DNA of 64,000 bases from an uncultured Agathobacter sp. (GCA_945910395.1 CAMDYX010000004.1:26292-90291), one strand, 5' to 3'; shown: positions 52,357 through 61,438, counted from the stretch's first letter. Translations and numbers: made by a program. The notes: generated by a model from the letters alone, not told the origin.

Positions 52357-53967
52357 ATGATTTTAAATGAGAATGGTTTAAAGGATAAAGCAGCATGGGA
52401 AGCTAAGGGATATATGCTTCCTGCATACGATAGAGCAGAAATGATTGAAAAAACCAAGGAGAATCCGTTCTGGGTTCACTTTGGAGCAGGTAACATCTTC
52501 CGTGCTTTTCAGGCTAATGTTGTACAGAACTTGCTGAACGCTGGTGTGCTTGACAGAGGAATTACTGTTGTGGAGGGCTTTGATTACGAAATTATTGAGA
52601 AAAAATACCGCCCTAACGATAACTATTCCATACTTGTCACCTTAAAGGGAGACGGAAGCATTGAGAAAACGGTGGTGGGTTCTATCGCCGAGTCCTGCAT
52701 TCTGGATTCTGAGAATGATGTTGAATTTGGACGTTTAAAGGAGATTTTTGCAAAGGATTCCCTTCAGCTGGCAACCTTTACCATTACCGAGAAGGGCTAT
52801 AGTCTCGTAGACGGAAAAGGACAGGTTCTTCCGGCGGTAGAAGCGGATTTTGCAAACGGTCCTAAGAAGCCGGCCAGCTATATCGGAAAGGTTGCAGCAC
52901 TGTTATATCATCGCTATGAGAACGGCAAGAAGCCAATTGCCATGGTAAGCACCGACAACTGCTCACACAATGGAGACAAGCTTTATGCTGCAATGAAGGG
53001 ATTTGCGGAAAAATGGGTAGAAAACGGATTTGCAGATTCGGGATTCGTTTCTTACATCAATGACAAGTCAAAGGTTTCCTTCCCGTGGACCATGATTGAT
53101 AAGATCACTCCAAGACCGGATGCTTCCGTGGAAGAAATCTTAAAGGCAGACGGAATCGAGGAGCTTGAGCCGGTGATCACCTCAAAAAATACTTATGTTG
53201 CTCCCTTTGTTAATGCGGAAGAGACAGAGTATCTGGTTATTGAAGATGAGTTCCCGAACGGACGGCCGGAGCTTGAAAAAGGCGGACTCATTTTTACCAC
53301 AAAGGAGACCGTAGACAAGGTGGAGCGCATGAAGGTCTGCACCTGCTTAAATCCGCTTCATACCACCCTTGCGATATTTGGATGCCTTCTTGGCTACACC
53401 AAGATCTCCGAGGAGATGAAGGATGCAGAGCTTAAAAAGATGGTGGAGATCATCGGATATAAAGAGGGACTTCCGGTAGTCATCAATCCGGGGGTATTAG
53501 ATCCTAAGGAATTTATCGATACTGTGCTTGGTGTTCGTATTCCAAACCCATTTATGCCGGATACTCCTCAGCGTATTGCCACAGATACTTCACAGAAGCT
53601 TGCCATTCGCTTCGGTGAGACAATCAAGAATTATCAGAACGAGGGAAAACCGCTTGCAGAGCTTAAGCTGATTCCTCTTGTATTTGCCGGATGGGTGCGT
53701 TACCTAATGGCAGTGGATGACAACGGAAATTCCTTTGAGCTTAGCCCAGATCCACTTCTTGATACAGTTTGCCCACACGTTTCAGACATTAAGCTTGGAG
53801 ACAACGAAGGCGTGGAGGAGAAGATAAAGCCAATCCTTTCTAATGTAAAGATCTTTGGTGTGGACCTTTACGGAATCGGTATGGCAGATCAGGTAATCGG
53901 ATACTTTAAAGAATTAAATGCAGGTGTCGGAGCAATTCGTGCCACATTAAAGAAGTATACTGCATAA
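52357..53967 (+). CDS. uxuB: Fructuronate reductase (mannonate oxidoreductase)
   Basis: The 536-residue protein belongs to the polyol-specific long-chain dehydrogenases. HFGAGNIFRAFQANVVQ is the NAD-binding region, STDNCSHNGDKL the central motif, and SFPWTMIDKITPRP plus CLNPLHTTLAIFG typical of the family (catalytic Lys likely near ITP and NPLHT). It reduces D-fructuronate to D-mannonate for UxuA. The start follows AAAGGAGAAG. It is the last gene before a terminator; uxaC, kdgK and kdgA are not in this window. Confidence 0.9.
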   Translation: MILNENGLKDKAAWEAKGYMLPAYDRAEMIEKTKENPFWVHFGAGNIFRAFQANVVQNLLNAGVLDRGITVVEGFDYEIIEKKYRPNDNYSILVTLKGDGSIEKTVVGSIAESCILDSENDVEFGRLKEIFAKDSLQLATFTITEKGYSLVDGKGQVLPAVEADFANGPKKPASYIGKVAALLYHRYENGKKPIAMVSTDNCSHNGDKLYAAMKGFAEKWVENGFADSGFVSYINDKSKVSFPWTMIDKITPRPDASVEEILKADGIEELEPVITSKNTYVAPFVNAEETEYLVIEDEFPNGRPELEKGGLIFTTKETVDKVERMKVCTCLNPLHTTLAIFGCLLGYTKISEEMKDAELKKMVEIIGYKEGLPVVINPGVLDPKEFIDTVLGVRIPNPFMPDTPQRIATDTSQKLAIRFGETIKNYQNEGKPLAELKLIPLVFAGWVRYLMAVDDNGNSFELSPDPLLDTVCPHVSDIKLGDNEGVEEKIKPILSNVKIFGVDLYGIGMADQVIGYFKELNAGVGAIRATLKKYTA

Positions 53968-53969
53968 TA

Positions 53970-54018
53970 AAACAGCCTGTACCTAATATTTTCAAATTAT
54001 TAGGTATAGGCTGTTTTT
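53970..54018 (+). terminator. Terminator of uxuAB
   Basis: AACAGCCTGTACCTAATA pairs with TATTAGGTATAGGCTGTT (one mismatch) and TTTTT follows. The remaining 180 bases before the next gene hold no gene I can support. Confidence 0.95.
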
Positions 54019-54190
54019 CATATGGGGAAAACATACAATCTCTCTGAAAAAGAGTGTTTTAAGAGGACTTTTTAAGGATTTTTAGGTATACGTTAAAAAA
54101 TTATTTGGGATATTATCAATTGGTTTGAAATGGGAAATGGCTCCTACACATTGAACACCTGGGTAAAAGAAGAACTGGAGAAGATAATAA

Positions 54191-54221
54191 ACGCCTGTGG
54201 GATTAGTCTTCCCACGGGCGT
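54191..54221 (-). terminator. Hairpin at the end of the radical SAM gene
   Basis: ACGCCTGTGGGA pairs with TCCCACGGGCGT with one wobble around a 7-base loop that contains the stop codon of the minus-strand gene. A weak T-rich tract follows on the minus strand. Confidence 0.55.
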
Positions 54222-54817
54222 ATTCTATAGGTAACACCAAGGTCATCGCAGATTTTTTGACATGCGGCTTCCTCCTGTGGTGTCAGAGTGGTTGCAACGG
54301 TGGTAAGAACCACGTTTGGTACATATTTTTTAGCCTCCTTAGCGAAGGCAAGCATTGCATCAAAGGCTTTTTCGCCAAATTCGCTGCGGACAAGCTCGTG
54401 ATATTTTCCAGCATCCGGGGTGTTTAAGCTGATGGATACGGTGTCGATAAGTCTCTGCATCTCGGGAGCAATGGAGCGGTTGTTGATCAAATCGCCCTGA
54501 CCATTGGTATTGATGCGGATTGGCTTGTGATAGGTTTCCTTTACATATTTGGATACTTCAAGAATCAGATCAAAGCGCTCGGTAGGTTCTCCGAATCCGC
54601 AGAAGACGATTTCATTATAGGAAGCTACATCAAAGGCTTCAAATGCCTCTTTTACTTCCTCGAAGGATGGCTCGTGGGAAAGCCACAGGGAATTGGAATC
54701 CTCCATGTGATCTCTGGTCTGTCTTAAGCAGAAGGTGCAGGCACAGGAACAACGGTTGGTCAGATTTACATACAGATTGTTATGTACCTTATATACAATG
54801 GTCATTTCTTTTTTCAT
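54203..54817 (-). CDS. Radical SAM protein (TatD-associated type)
   Basis: The 204-residue protein binds a 4Fe-4S cluster with Cys-x3-Cys-x2-Cys in NRCSCACTFCLR. It has the GE motif region (FCGFGEPTE) and beta strands for S-adenosylmethionine binding (IRINTNGQGDLI, VSISLNTPD). The start, VYKVHNNLYVNLTNRC, matches small radical SAM proteins usually found beside tatD. No tatD lies adjacent here. It is the second gene of a unit with the pyridoxamine kinase. The reaction is unknown. Confidence 0.8.
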   Translation of the reverse strand: MKKEMTIVYKVHNNLYVNLTNRCSCACTFCLRQTRDHMEDSNSLWLSHEPSFEEVKEAFEAFDVASYNEIVFCGFGEPTERFDLILEVSKYVKETYHKPIRINTNGQGDLINNRSIAPEMQRLIDTVSISLNTPDAGKYHELVRSEFGEKAFDAMLAFAKEAKKYVPNVVLTTVATTLTPQEEAACQKICDDLGVTYRIRPWED

Positions 54818-54845
54818 GGCAATAAAAAGCTCCTTTTCAAAATAG

Positions 54846-55685
54846 TTACTTCAATTTATCTAAAACCTCTTCAAAGCATACTCCGTCTGTAAGGGGAATA
54901 TCCAGTTCGATAGAACTTAGAATGCATTTCTTGATAAACAGAGATGCCTTTTTTACGGAATCATTAAAAGGTATGCCGTTTACAGCATCCGCAGAGATGA
55001 TGGCCGCAAAAATATCTCCGGTTCCGGAACGGGACTGTCCGACCTTATGGGTTTTTACGAAAGCCGGTTCTTTTCCCTCCTCATAGCAGAAATTGCAGAT
55101 ATAGCTTTTTTGCGGAATTCCCGTGATAACGACTTTGGAAGGACCAAGATCGGAAAGCTTTTTTACAAGCTCTAAAATCTCTGAGGTTTTTACCTGTTCC
55201 TTATACGGGGTATCGGTAAGGATACAGGCCTCCGTCAGATTTGGAGTGATGATGTCTGCATATTTTACGAGCTCCTTCATGCGTCTGCACATATCCTCTG
55301 TGTAGGTGGGATAGGGCTTTCCATAGTCCCCCATAACCGGATCTACAATGACGACGGTATCCTTAGTCCGAAAGTCGGTAATAAAGTTGCTGACGATGCG
55401 AATCTGATCAGCAGAGCCTAAGAAGCCGGTACTGATACCGGAAAAAGTCAGATGAAGCTTCCTCCATTCTGCAATATAGTCTTCCATACTTGGGGTGAAG
55501 TCCTCCATAAAATGACTTGGAAATCCTGTGTGGTTGGAAAAAATGGAAGTCGGAAGAGGACAGCACTGCACCTTCAGCTTTGAAATGATTGGCAGCTCAA
55601 CTGCAATAGAACATCTCCCAAATCCGCTAAAATCATTGATGAGTGCTATCTTTTTCTGATGATTGTGAGAGTTATTTGATTTCAT
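54846..55685 (-). CDS. pdxY: Pyridoxamine/pyridoxal kinase
   Basis: A member of the ribokinase-like kinases, phosphorylating B6 vitamers. It shows FSGFGRCSIAVELPIISKL, VQCCPLPTSIFSNHTGF, VIVDPVMGDYG, ITPNLTEACIL and the anion hole RSGTGDIFAA with the catalytic Asp. The ATG with GAGG upstream at 55685 is preferred; a GTG eleven codons earlier has no ribosome site. The length of about 279 residues is normal. It is upstream of the radical SAM gene on the same strand, 28 bases apart. Confidence 0.85.
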   Translation of the reverse strand: MKSNNSHNHQKKIALINDFSGFGRCSIAVELPIISKLKVQCCPLPTSIFSNHTGFPSHFMEDFTPSMEDYIAEWRKLHLTFSGISTGFLGSADQIRIVSNFITDFRTKDTVVIVDPVMGDYGKPYPTYTEDMCRRMKELVKYADIITPNLTEACILTDTPYKEQVKTSEILELVKKLSDLGPSKVVITGIPQKSYICNFCYEEGKEPAFVKTHKVGQSRSGTGDIFAAIISADAVNGIPFNDSVKKASLFIKKCILSSIELDIPLTDGVCFEEVLDKLK

Positions 55686-55853
55686 ACCGGTAAAACCTCG
55701 TAATGATACTTTTTTCACGCTATTTTGTTATCATACCACAAATCTGGTTATAAAAGATATCCCCAGAATAAGAAAAAATAGTAGGGCCAAAAAATAAATT
55801 GTTTGAATCTTTATGGTTTGCTATAATGAGAAAAAGCGTAGGGGGATTATTTC

Positions 55854-57614
55854 ATGAAGAATCTTTGGGCTAAATTAAGAGAAAGGCTATATGACCATTC
55901 TGTGGATATTGAGCAGCGAATTGGAACCATGTTTATGTCCATGGGATGTGTAGCCGCTTTTTTGGGACTGATGATATGTTTCGGAGCAAATGTTACGATG
56001 GCCGGATTTTTTGCAGTTGCAATCATTGTAATTGTTACACCTATAGTTATGATTATTTCTCAAAAAACGAAAAGGGGTGTGGCAGGCCGGATTATTATGG
56101 TTGCTTTTATCATTTTTGCAATCCCTATGGTCTGGTTTACGGCAGGAGGCTTAAATAGCGGTGTAAATGTATGGTTTGTGTATGAACTGTTTTTCATCAC
56201 CCTGGCACTTCATGGAAAAATGGCAGGGATAGCCATTGGAATTGCAACTGTCATTGATCTGGGATGCTATGTGATTAGCTATTTTTATCCGGATCTGATC
56301 AAAGAGTTTTCACAACCGAGGCAGGCCTACATCAGTATCTGCGGCAGTGTGGTTATTGTGACCATTGCGATGTGTACTACGGTTGCCATACAGAAAAATA
56401 TATATAAGGAAGAACAGCGCAAGCTCGAAGAGAATCAAAAAGAGTTGGAACGTGCAAACAGCTATCAAAAGGCTTTTCTTGCAAATATGTCCCATGAGAT
56501 CCGAAGCCCCATTAATGCGGTTCTCGGAATGAATGAAATGATTAAGCGTACCGATAATCTTGAGGAAATTAAAAAGTACGCTGCAAATATTGAAGAAGCG
56601 GGAGGCGCACTTCTTTCCCTGATTAATGACATTCTGGATTTTTCCAAAATTGAGTCGGGGAACATGGAAATTGTCTGCAATGAATATGATGTAATGTCGG
56701 TGATACGCAGCAGCTACAATATGGTTTACCTTCGGGCAAAAGAAAAGGGACTGGAATTTCATATTAAAAATCATCAGAATATTCCTAAAACCCTTTATGG
56801 AGATGAGCAGAGAATCCGCCAGGTTATCACCAACCTGCTTACGAATTCCGTAAAGTATACGGAGAACGGGCATATCAATCTCGTGATTGATTTCGAGAGA
56901 ATTGCCCCCGATAATATCGAGCTCCTTATCATGGTAATGGATACGGGAGTTGGTATTTCGAAGGAAAATATGGTGAAGATGTTTGATTCCTTCCAGAGAC
57001 TGGATATTACCAAGAACCGTACCATCGAGGGTACCGGATTAGGACTTGCTATCACAAGAAACTTAGTCGAGCTAATGAATGGTAAGATTGAGGTAAAGAG
57101 TGAGATTGGGAAGGGAACGACCTTTACAGTTACCATTCCGCAACGTGTGATTAATCCAGAACCTATGGGATGCTTCCAGAAATCAGCGGTAAAAAAGACA
57201 AAGGAGTACAAAGAAGCCTTTCATGCGCCAACGGCACGGGTGCTGGTGGTGGATGATATGCAGATGAATCTGCTGGTAATCCAGGGACTTTTGAAAAAAA
57301 CACAGATACAGGTGGAGACTGCATTAAGCGGGGAGGCAGCATTGGGGCTTTCAAAGCAGAAACAGTATGATGTTATACTGATGGATCACATGATGCCTGA
57401 GATGGATGGCATCGAAGCCTTTTATCGGATCAGGGAGGAAAGTGAGCTAAACAAGGATACTCCGGTTATTATGCTTACGGCAAATGCGGTAAGTGGTGTG
57501 GAGGCAGAATACATAGAGGCAGGATTTTCAGACTATATTTCAAAGCCGGTAAAACCGGACCTGCTGGAAAAGATGCTCAAAAAATACATACCGGAGCACA
57601 AAATAGAAGCATGA
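55854..57614 (+). CDS. Hybrid sensor histidine kinase with receiver domain
   Basis: The 586-residue protein has about six membrane helices (residues 25-185) and no large outer domain. A coiled coil (KEEQRKLEENQKELERANSY) precedes HisKA (MSHEIRSPINAVLGMNEM) and an ATPase domain (NLLTNSVKYT, DTGVGIS, GTGLGLAITRNLVELM). A C-terminal receiver has VVDDMQMN, the Asp in ILMDHMMPEMDG and SKPVKP. There is no output domain, so it should pass phosphate to an Hpt protein elsewhere. A -10 TATAAT is at 55822-55827. The stop codon overlaps repeat copy E. Confidence 0.92.
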   Translation: MKNLWAKLRERLYDHSVDIEQRIGTMFMSMGCVAAFLGLMICFGANVTMAGFFAVAIIVIVTPIVMIISQKTKRGVAGRIIMVAFIIFAIPMVWFTAGGLNSGVNVWFVYELFFITLALHGKMAGIAIGIATVIDLGCYVISYFYPDLIKEFSQPRQAYISICGSVVIVTIAMCTTVAIQKNIYKEEQRKLEENQKELERANSYQKAFLANMSHEIRSPINAVLGMNEMIKRTDNLEEIKKYAANIEEAGGALLSLINDILDFSKIESGNMEIVCNEYDVMSVIRSSYNMVYLRAKEKGLEFHIKNHQNIPKTLYGDEQRIRQVITNLLTNSVKYTENGHINLVIDFERIAPDNIELLIMVMDTGVGISKENMVKMFDSFQRLDITKNRTIEGTGLGLAITRNLVELMNGKIEVKSEIGKGTTFTVTIPQRVINPEPMGCFQKSAVKKTKEYKEAFHAPTARVLVVDDMQMNLLVIQGLLKKTQIQVETALSGEAALGLSKQKQYDVILMDHMMPEMDGIEAFYRIREESELNKDTPVIMLTANAVSGVEAEYIEAGFSDYISKPVKPDLLEKMLKKYIPEHKIEA

Positions 57615-57678
57615 CGCTTTTTTGTGTTCTGATTCAAAAGGCAAAATTTATTCTTAGGAACACAATTCCAAAAAGGGA
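57613..57678. repeat. Dispersed palindromic repeat, copy E (right half)
   Basis: The right half starts at the second arm of the central hairpin (GACGCTTTTTT) and runs through GTTCTGATTCAAAAGGC and AGGAACACAATTCC to the end. The TGA of the sensor kinase overlaps its first bases; the left half is missing. Confidence 0.85.
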
Positions 57679-57735
57679 GAAAAGTTAAATAGGGAAATAG
57701 GAAATTTATTTTGCAGCAGAAAGGGATGTGATTCT

Positions 57736-57876
57736 ATGAATTTTGGAACAGCAGTTGTACTGCTTATCGTTGCCGTAGTCGTAGTACTGGCGGTAAGAAC
57801 GATATATCGGAATAAGAAAAATGGAAAATCCTCCTGTAATGGGGATTGCAGCAACTGCCATGGCGGATGTCGCTAG
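57736..57876 (+). CDS. FeoB-associated Cys-rich membrane protein (orphan)
   Basis: The 46-residue peptide has one N-terminal membrane helix (VVLLIVAVVVVLAVRTIYR) and a C-terminal cysteine cluster CNGDCSNCHGGC, the pattern of small proteins normally encoded right after feoB. Ribosome site AAAGGGATG. It may assist ferrous-iron transport. Neither feoA nor feoB is present in this window, so it is an orphan here. It lies between repeat copy E and the cyclic-nucleotide sensor gene. Confidence 0.8.
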   Translation: MNFGTAVVLLIVAVVVVLAVRTIYRNKKNGKSSCNGDCSNCHGGCR

Positions 57877-58034
57877 TCGAATTTACACTTCAATACAATT
57901 TTTATGGCTGCAAAAAGCGCGATTTATGTAGGAATTTGGAACTATATATGCTATAATATACGCGCATCATGAAAAAGTGCGGGGAAGCTTTTCATACAGA
58001 AAACCCTAAAGAATTGTATATAAGGAGAGTTGCT

Positions 58035-58595
58035 ATGGATGTTGATTTACTGAAGGACTGTGGCAAGGTGGTTACCTTTCAGGGTGGACAGTCTATCTGC
58101 CGTGAAGGGGAGACCGGACATTCCATGTTTGTTTTGTTAAAGGGAAGTGCAGAGGTACTGATCAATTCTTTTTCGGATAATCCACAGTCGGTCGGGCTGG
58201 TGGAGGAAGGAAGCTTTTTTGGCGAGATGTCTCTTTTGGAGTCAAAGCCACGCTCAGCATCTGTTGTTGCGGTATCCGAACAGGTTATTGTATTGGAGGT
58301 TTCCGAGACCGATTTTGCAATGCTTTTACTGAATGCGACTTCGATTACCTACCGCATTTTACTGAGTTTGAATAATCGTTTAAATACGATGCTGGATAAG
58401 ATTGACGAGACAGATAAACGATTTGTGTATCAGTATAAAAAGAATCCCATTTACCAGACGGTGCAGAAAATGGATGTTCGCTCCTTTGATGCAATTGCAA
58501 AGAAGGACCCGGATTATGTCTGGACTCTGCTTAAGTATCTCAGCTCGTCTCTTGAAAAATTGAATACGGAGTACATACAACAACTGTCAAAATAA
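58035..58595 (+). CDS. Cyclic-nucleotide-binding domain protein
   Basis: The ATG at 58035 follows AAGGAG and gives a 186-residue protein; a longer frame lacks a ribosome site. Residues about 5-125 form a cNMP-binding domain. The phosphate cassette is FFGEMSLLESKPRSASVVA, with the Glu and Arg that contact cyclic nucleotide. The rest is helical (SSLEKLNTEYIQQL) with no HTH, so it is not a CRP-type regulator. It lies 12 bases upstream of a class III cyclase gene, which strongly suggests it senses the cyclase product. Confidence 0.88.
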   Translation: MDVDLLKDCGKVVTFQGGQSICREGETGHSMFVLLKGSAEVLINSFSDNPQSVGLVEEGSFFGEMSLLESKPRSASVVAVSEQVIVLEVSETDFAMLLLNATSITYRILLSLNNRLNTMLDKIDETDKRFVYQYKKNPIYQTVQKMDVRSFDAIAKKDPDYVWTLLKYLSSSLEKLNTEYIQQLSK

Positions 58596-58607
58596 GGTGG
58601 GAAAGAA

Positions 58608-60644
58608 ATGGCACGAACGGAAGAAAAGAAAAAGGAAGGGTATTTCCTCAAATCGAAAGTCCGCCGGATTACGACAGTTATTATTGCTGTTTATCTGGGT
58701 ATATCGGCGGCATCGCTGTCGTATACCCGCGTTTTTTTTCGGGCAGATGAAGCTTTGACGAATGCTCTATACAAGTATAATCCACTTGAACGTGGAGATA
58801 AGCGAATAACGATTATAACAATTGATGAAGAAACAAAGGCTTTGTATGGGGATAACAATGAATGGTCCAGAGAAAAGTATGCTGATCTTGTGGATATTTT
58901 ATCTGCGGATGGGGCAACGGTTATCGGCCTGGATGTCAATCTGTCCGGAGAAAAGGATAAAGCAGGGGATGATGCATTGGTAACTGCCTGCGAAAAGGCC
59001 GGAAATGTTGTTGTTCCAATGAATGCTTCCTTCCGGCAATTTGATGTAGAGGATGATCAGGAGGAATTGAAAAGGAACGAGGAATTCGAAGGAATGGAGG
59101 TTCCTTTGGAATCAGGTTCCAGTGAATTTAGAACACCGGCACCGGTTGCCCCCGATGAAATTATGGGGCAGATGGAAGTGCATATAGAGTACCCTTATGC
59201 GGATTTATGCGACGTAGTCTCTATGGGGGTTGTCAATGCGCTGCAGCAGTCGGTTGACGGAACGATTCGAAATGCGGCTCTTTCTGTAAGGTATATTGGA
59301 GAGGAATATGATGCCTTTGCAGTTTCGGTATATAAAATCTTTCAGGAGGCAAATGGAGAGGAGTTTGAACTTTCCAAGCTGGATGAAGAAGGAATGTTTG
59401 GTTTCAATGCGCTCTGGAATACGGAAAGTTATCAGAAGATATCGTATTCCCAGTTGATTTCGGGGAGCTATGACCCTGAGCTTATCGCAGGAAAAATGGT
59501 GCTTGTGGGAGAGTATGACCCTATTTCCTTCAGCAATCCCAAAGAATTCTTCGACGCACGCTTTTTGTATCAGGAGGTAATGGTAGATGCGTCTATCTTA
59601 CAGGCTCTGATAAGGGATAAGGTTGTTGTAGATGTGAATCCATTGTTTCAGGCCCTTTTTTATGGAATTACCATAACCGTATTCTATATCCTGTTTTCCA
59701 GCAGAAAGCGTTTGCTGGCCTTTGTGGGACAGCTTTGCTGGGGCATTAGCGTATTTGCGATTGCATTTACTTTGAATATGCAGGGATATCGGTTTATGCT
59801 GTTGATTCCTCTGGTATTCACAGTTGTGTCTGTTATCATTTTTCTGATTCAGCATATGATCATGCAGTACGTGGAACGAAAGCGAATGGAAGCAACTCTA
59901 AAGATGTATGTGGATTCCAAAGTGGTAGATCAGATTGAGGACGTTTCACCCTTTGCACTCAAAACAGTAAGTGAACGTAAGAATATCGCAGTACTATTTG
60001 TGGATATACGAGGCTTCACTACCATGTCGGAGCAGCTTGAACCGGAACAGGTTGTAACCATTTTGAATGAATATTTCACATTGGTCTACGCCTCTATTCA
60101 GGCATGGAACGGTACCTTGGACAAATTTATCGGAGACGCTGCCATGGCAATCTTTAATGCGCCGAAGGATGAGGAGGACTATATCTTTCATGCAGTATGT
60201 GCGGCCGATGACATTCAAAAGGGGTTTGTATCGATTACGGAAAAATATCAAAAGCTGTATGGAAAAGAGATTCATGTTGGAATTGGTATTAATGCAGGAG
60301 AAGCAATTGTCGGAAATATTGGCTGTTTAAGAAGGATGGATTACACCGCCATTGGCGATACGGTCAATACGGCTTCGAGACTGGAATCCAATGCGGCTTC
60401 CAATCAGATATTAGTGAGTGAAACGGTAAAAAGAGCCATTGAAGAGCGGGCAAAAGTGGAATTTGTCGGTGCATTATCCCTGAAAGGAAAAAGTCAGGAT
60501 GTAGATGCCTACAGCATAGAAGAAATCGATAAACCAAAGCCGCCAAATATGAGAGCGAGAAAGGAGTTCATCAATGAAGTACGTTTATTGTATTCCAAGG
60601 TTGAATCAAATATCCAGCTTCCTGAGTTTCTCAAAAAAATATAA
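58608..60644 (+). CDS. CHASE2-type class III adenylate/guanylate cyclase
   Basis: The 678-residue protein has an N-terminal membrane helix, an extracytoplasmic CHASE2 sensor (about residues 45-345; ITIDEETKALYGDN, VIGLDVNLSG), three membrane helices (350-425) and a cytosolic cyclase domain (about 460-640). The cyclase has metal Asp residues in VLFVDIRGFTTMSEQL and in TLDKFIGDAAMAIFNAP. The substrate-pocket region YTAIGDTVNTASRLE includes the transition-state Asn and Arg. The Lys of LDKFIG and the Asp of DYTAIGD are the usual adenine-selecting pair, favouring cAMP. It is coupled to the cyclic-nucleotide-binding gene upstream. Confidence 0.93.
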   Translation: MARTEEKKKEGYFLKSKVRRITTVIIAVYLGISAASLSYTRVFFRADEALTNALYKYNPLERGDKRITIITIDEETKALYGDNNEWSREKYADLVDILSADGATVIGLDVNLSGEKDKAGDDALVTACEKAGNVVVPMNASFRQFDVEDDQEELKRNEEFEGMEVPLESGSSEFRTPAPVAPDEIMGQMEVHIEYPYADLCDVVSMGVVNALQQSVDGTIRNAALSVRYIGEEYDAFAVSVYKIFQEANGEEFELSKLDEEGMFGFNALWNTESYQKISYSQLISGSYDPELIAGKMVLVGEYDPISFSNPKEFFDARFLYQEVMVDASILQALIRDKVVVDVNPLFQALFYGITITVFYILFSSRKRLLAFVGQLCWGISVFAIAFTLNMQGYRFMLLIPLVFTVVSVIIFLIQHMIMQYVERKRMEATLKMYVDSKVVDQIEDVSPFALKTVSERKNIAVLFVDIRGFTTMSEQLEPEQVVTILNEYFTLVYASIQAWNGTLDKFIGDAAMAIFNAPKDEEDYIFHAVCAADDIQKGFVSITEKYQKLYGKEIHVGIGINAGEAIVGNIGCLRRMDYTAIGDTVNTASRLESNAASNQILVSETVKRAIEERAKVEFVGALSLKGKSQDVDAYSIEEIDKPKPPNMRARKEFINEVRLLYSKVESNIQLPEFLKKI

Positions 60645-61365
60645 TGCAGGGTTTGAATATAATGACTTTTTCCTTCCATCGGTATTGGATGATGAGGAAA
60701 AGGTAAAAGAAATCCTGTCAGCATATAAAGCCCTTGACCGTGACAGAAGTGAGGATACGCTCCATGGAGCTTTTTTGGATATCTGTGTAAATTCAGATGA
60801 TCCTCTTATTTTTAAAACCTCTGATTATCGTATCCGTCAAAGCATGCACATTGCAATGGAGCTTGGCGTGAAGGCTGTAATTTTTCACACCAACTATATA
60901 CCGACATTTCGGCTGGAAAGCTATCGGAGAAGCTGGCTGGATCGAAACGAGAGGTATTGGAGAAACCTACTTTCAGAATATCCGAAGCTTATGGTTTATA
61001 TGGAAAATATGTTTGACGATGACCCGGAATTATTAAAACAGCTTGCGATCCGAATGAAGAATGAGCCGAGGTTTGGAGTATGCTTTGATCTGGCCCACGC
61101 GTATATTTCCAATACTCCCTTGCCGGAGTGGATTTCTGAGCTTGCGACCTATGCAAGGCATTGGCATATCAATGACAACGATAAGCTTCAGGATTCCCAT
61201 CATCCGGTGGGAAGTATGCAGCTGCCCTGGAGCCTGTACAAGGAATATACAGAGGCACTTCCAAAAGAAAAGCGTCCATCGGTGTTGCTTGAGGTACGGA
61301 GGTATGAGGACCTGGAGGCTTCCGTAAAATATATGGAAGAGCACGACATGTATCCGTTTTGTTAA
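60574..61365 (+). CDS. TIM-barrel protein (sugar phosphate isomerase/epimerase-like)
   Basis: The ATG follows AAGGAG inside the cyclase gene, giving a 71-base overlap in another frame. The 263-residue product has the xylose-isomerase-like barrel: VKAVIFHTNYIP, LMVYMENMFDDD with a metal-binding Glu, GVCFDLAHAYIS with Asp and His ligands, and HWHINDNDKLQDSHHPVG. Such proteins isomerise sugars or act as endonucleases; this one lacks the extra features of endonuclease IV. The overlap suggests translational coupling with the cyclase, which is unusual. Confidence 0.82.
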   Translation: MKYVYCIPRLNQISSFLSFSKKYNAGFEYNDFFLPSVLDDEEKVKEILSAYKALDRDRSEDTLHGAFLDICVNSDDPLIFKTSDYRIRQSMHIAMELGVKAVIFHTNYIPTFRLESYRRSWLDRNERYWRNLLSEYPKLMVYMENMFDDDPELLKQLAIRMKNEPRFGVCFDLAHAYISNTPLPEWISELATYARHWHINDNDKLQDSHHPVGSMQLPWSLYKEYTEALPKEKRPSVLLEVRRYEDLEASVKYMEEHDMYPFC

Positions 61366-61370
61366 TTTTT

Positions 61371-61438
61371 CTCCCTTTTTAGAAATGAGTTCCCGAATAG
61401 CAAAATTCATTCTCAGGAACGCAAATCCGAAAAGGGAG
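61371..61438. repeat. Dispersed palindromic repeat, copy F (internally deleted)
   Basis: CTCCCTTTTTAGAAATGAG at the left end joins directly to the right arm (AGCAAAATTCATTCTCAGG, then AATCCGAAAAGGGAG). The centre is lost. The remaining hairpin is followed by TTTTTTATA, so it could act as the terminator of the TIM-barrel gene. Confidence 0.85.

Noticed and set aside
54019..54202. Short open frame between uxuB and the radical SAM gene
   Set aside because: The 33-codon frame has no ribosome site, resembles no family and ends through the hairpin of the opposite gene.
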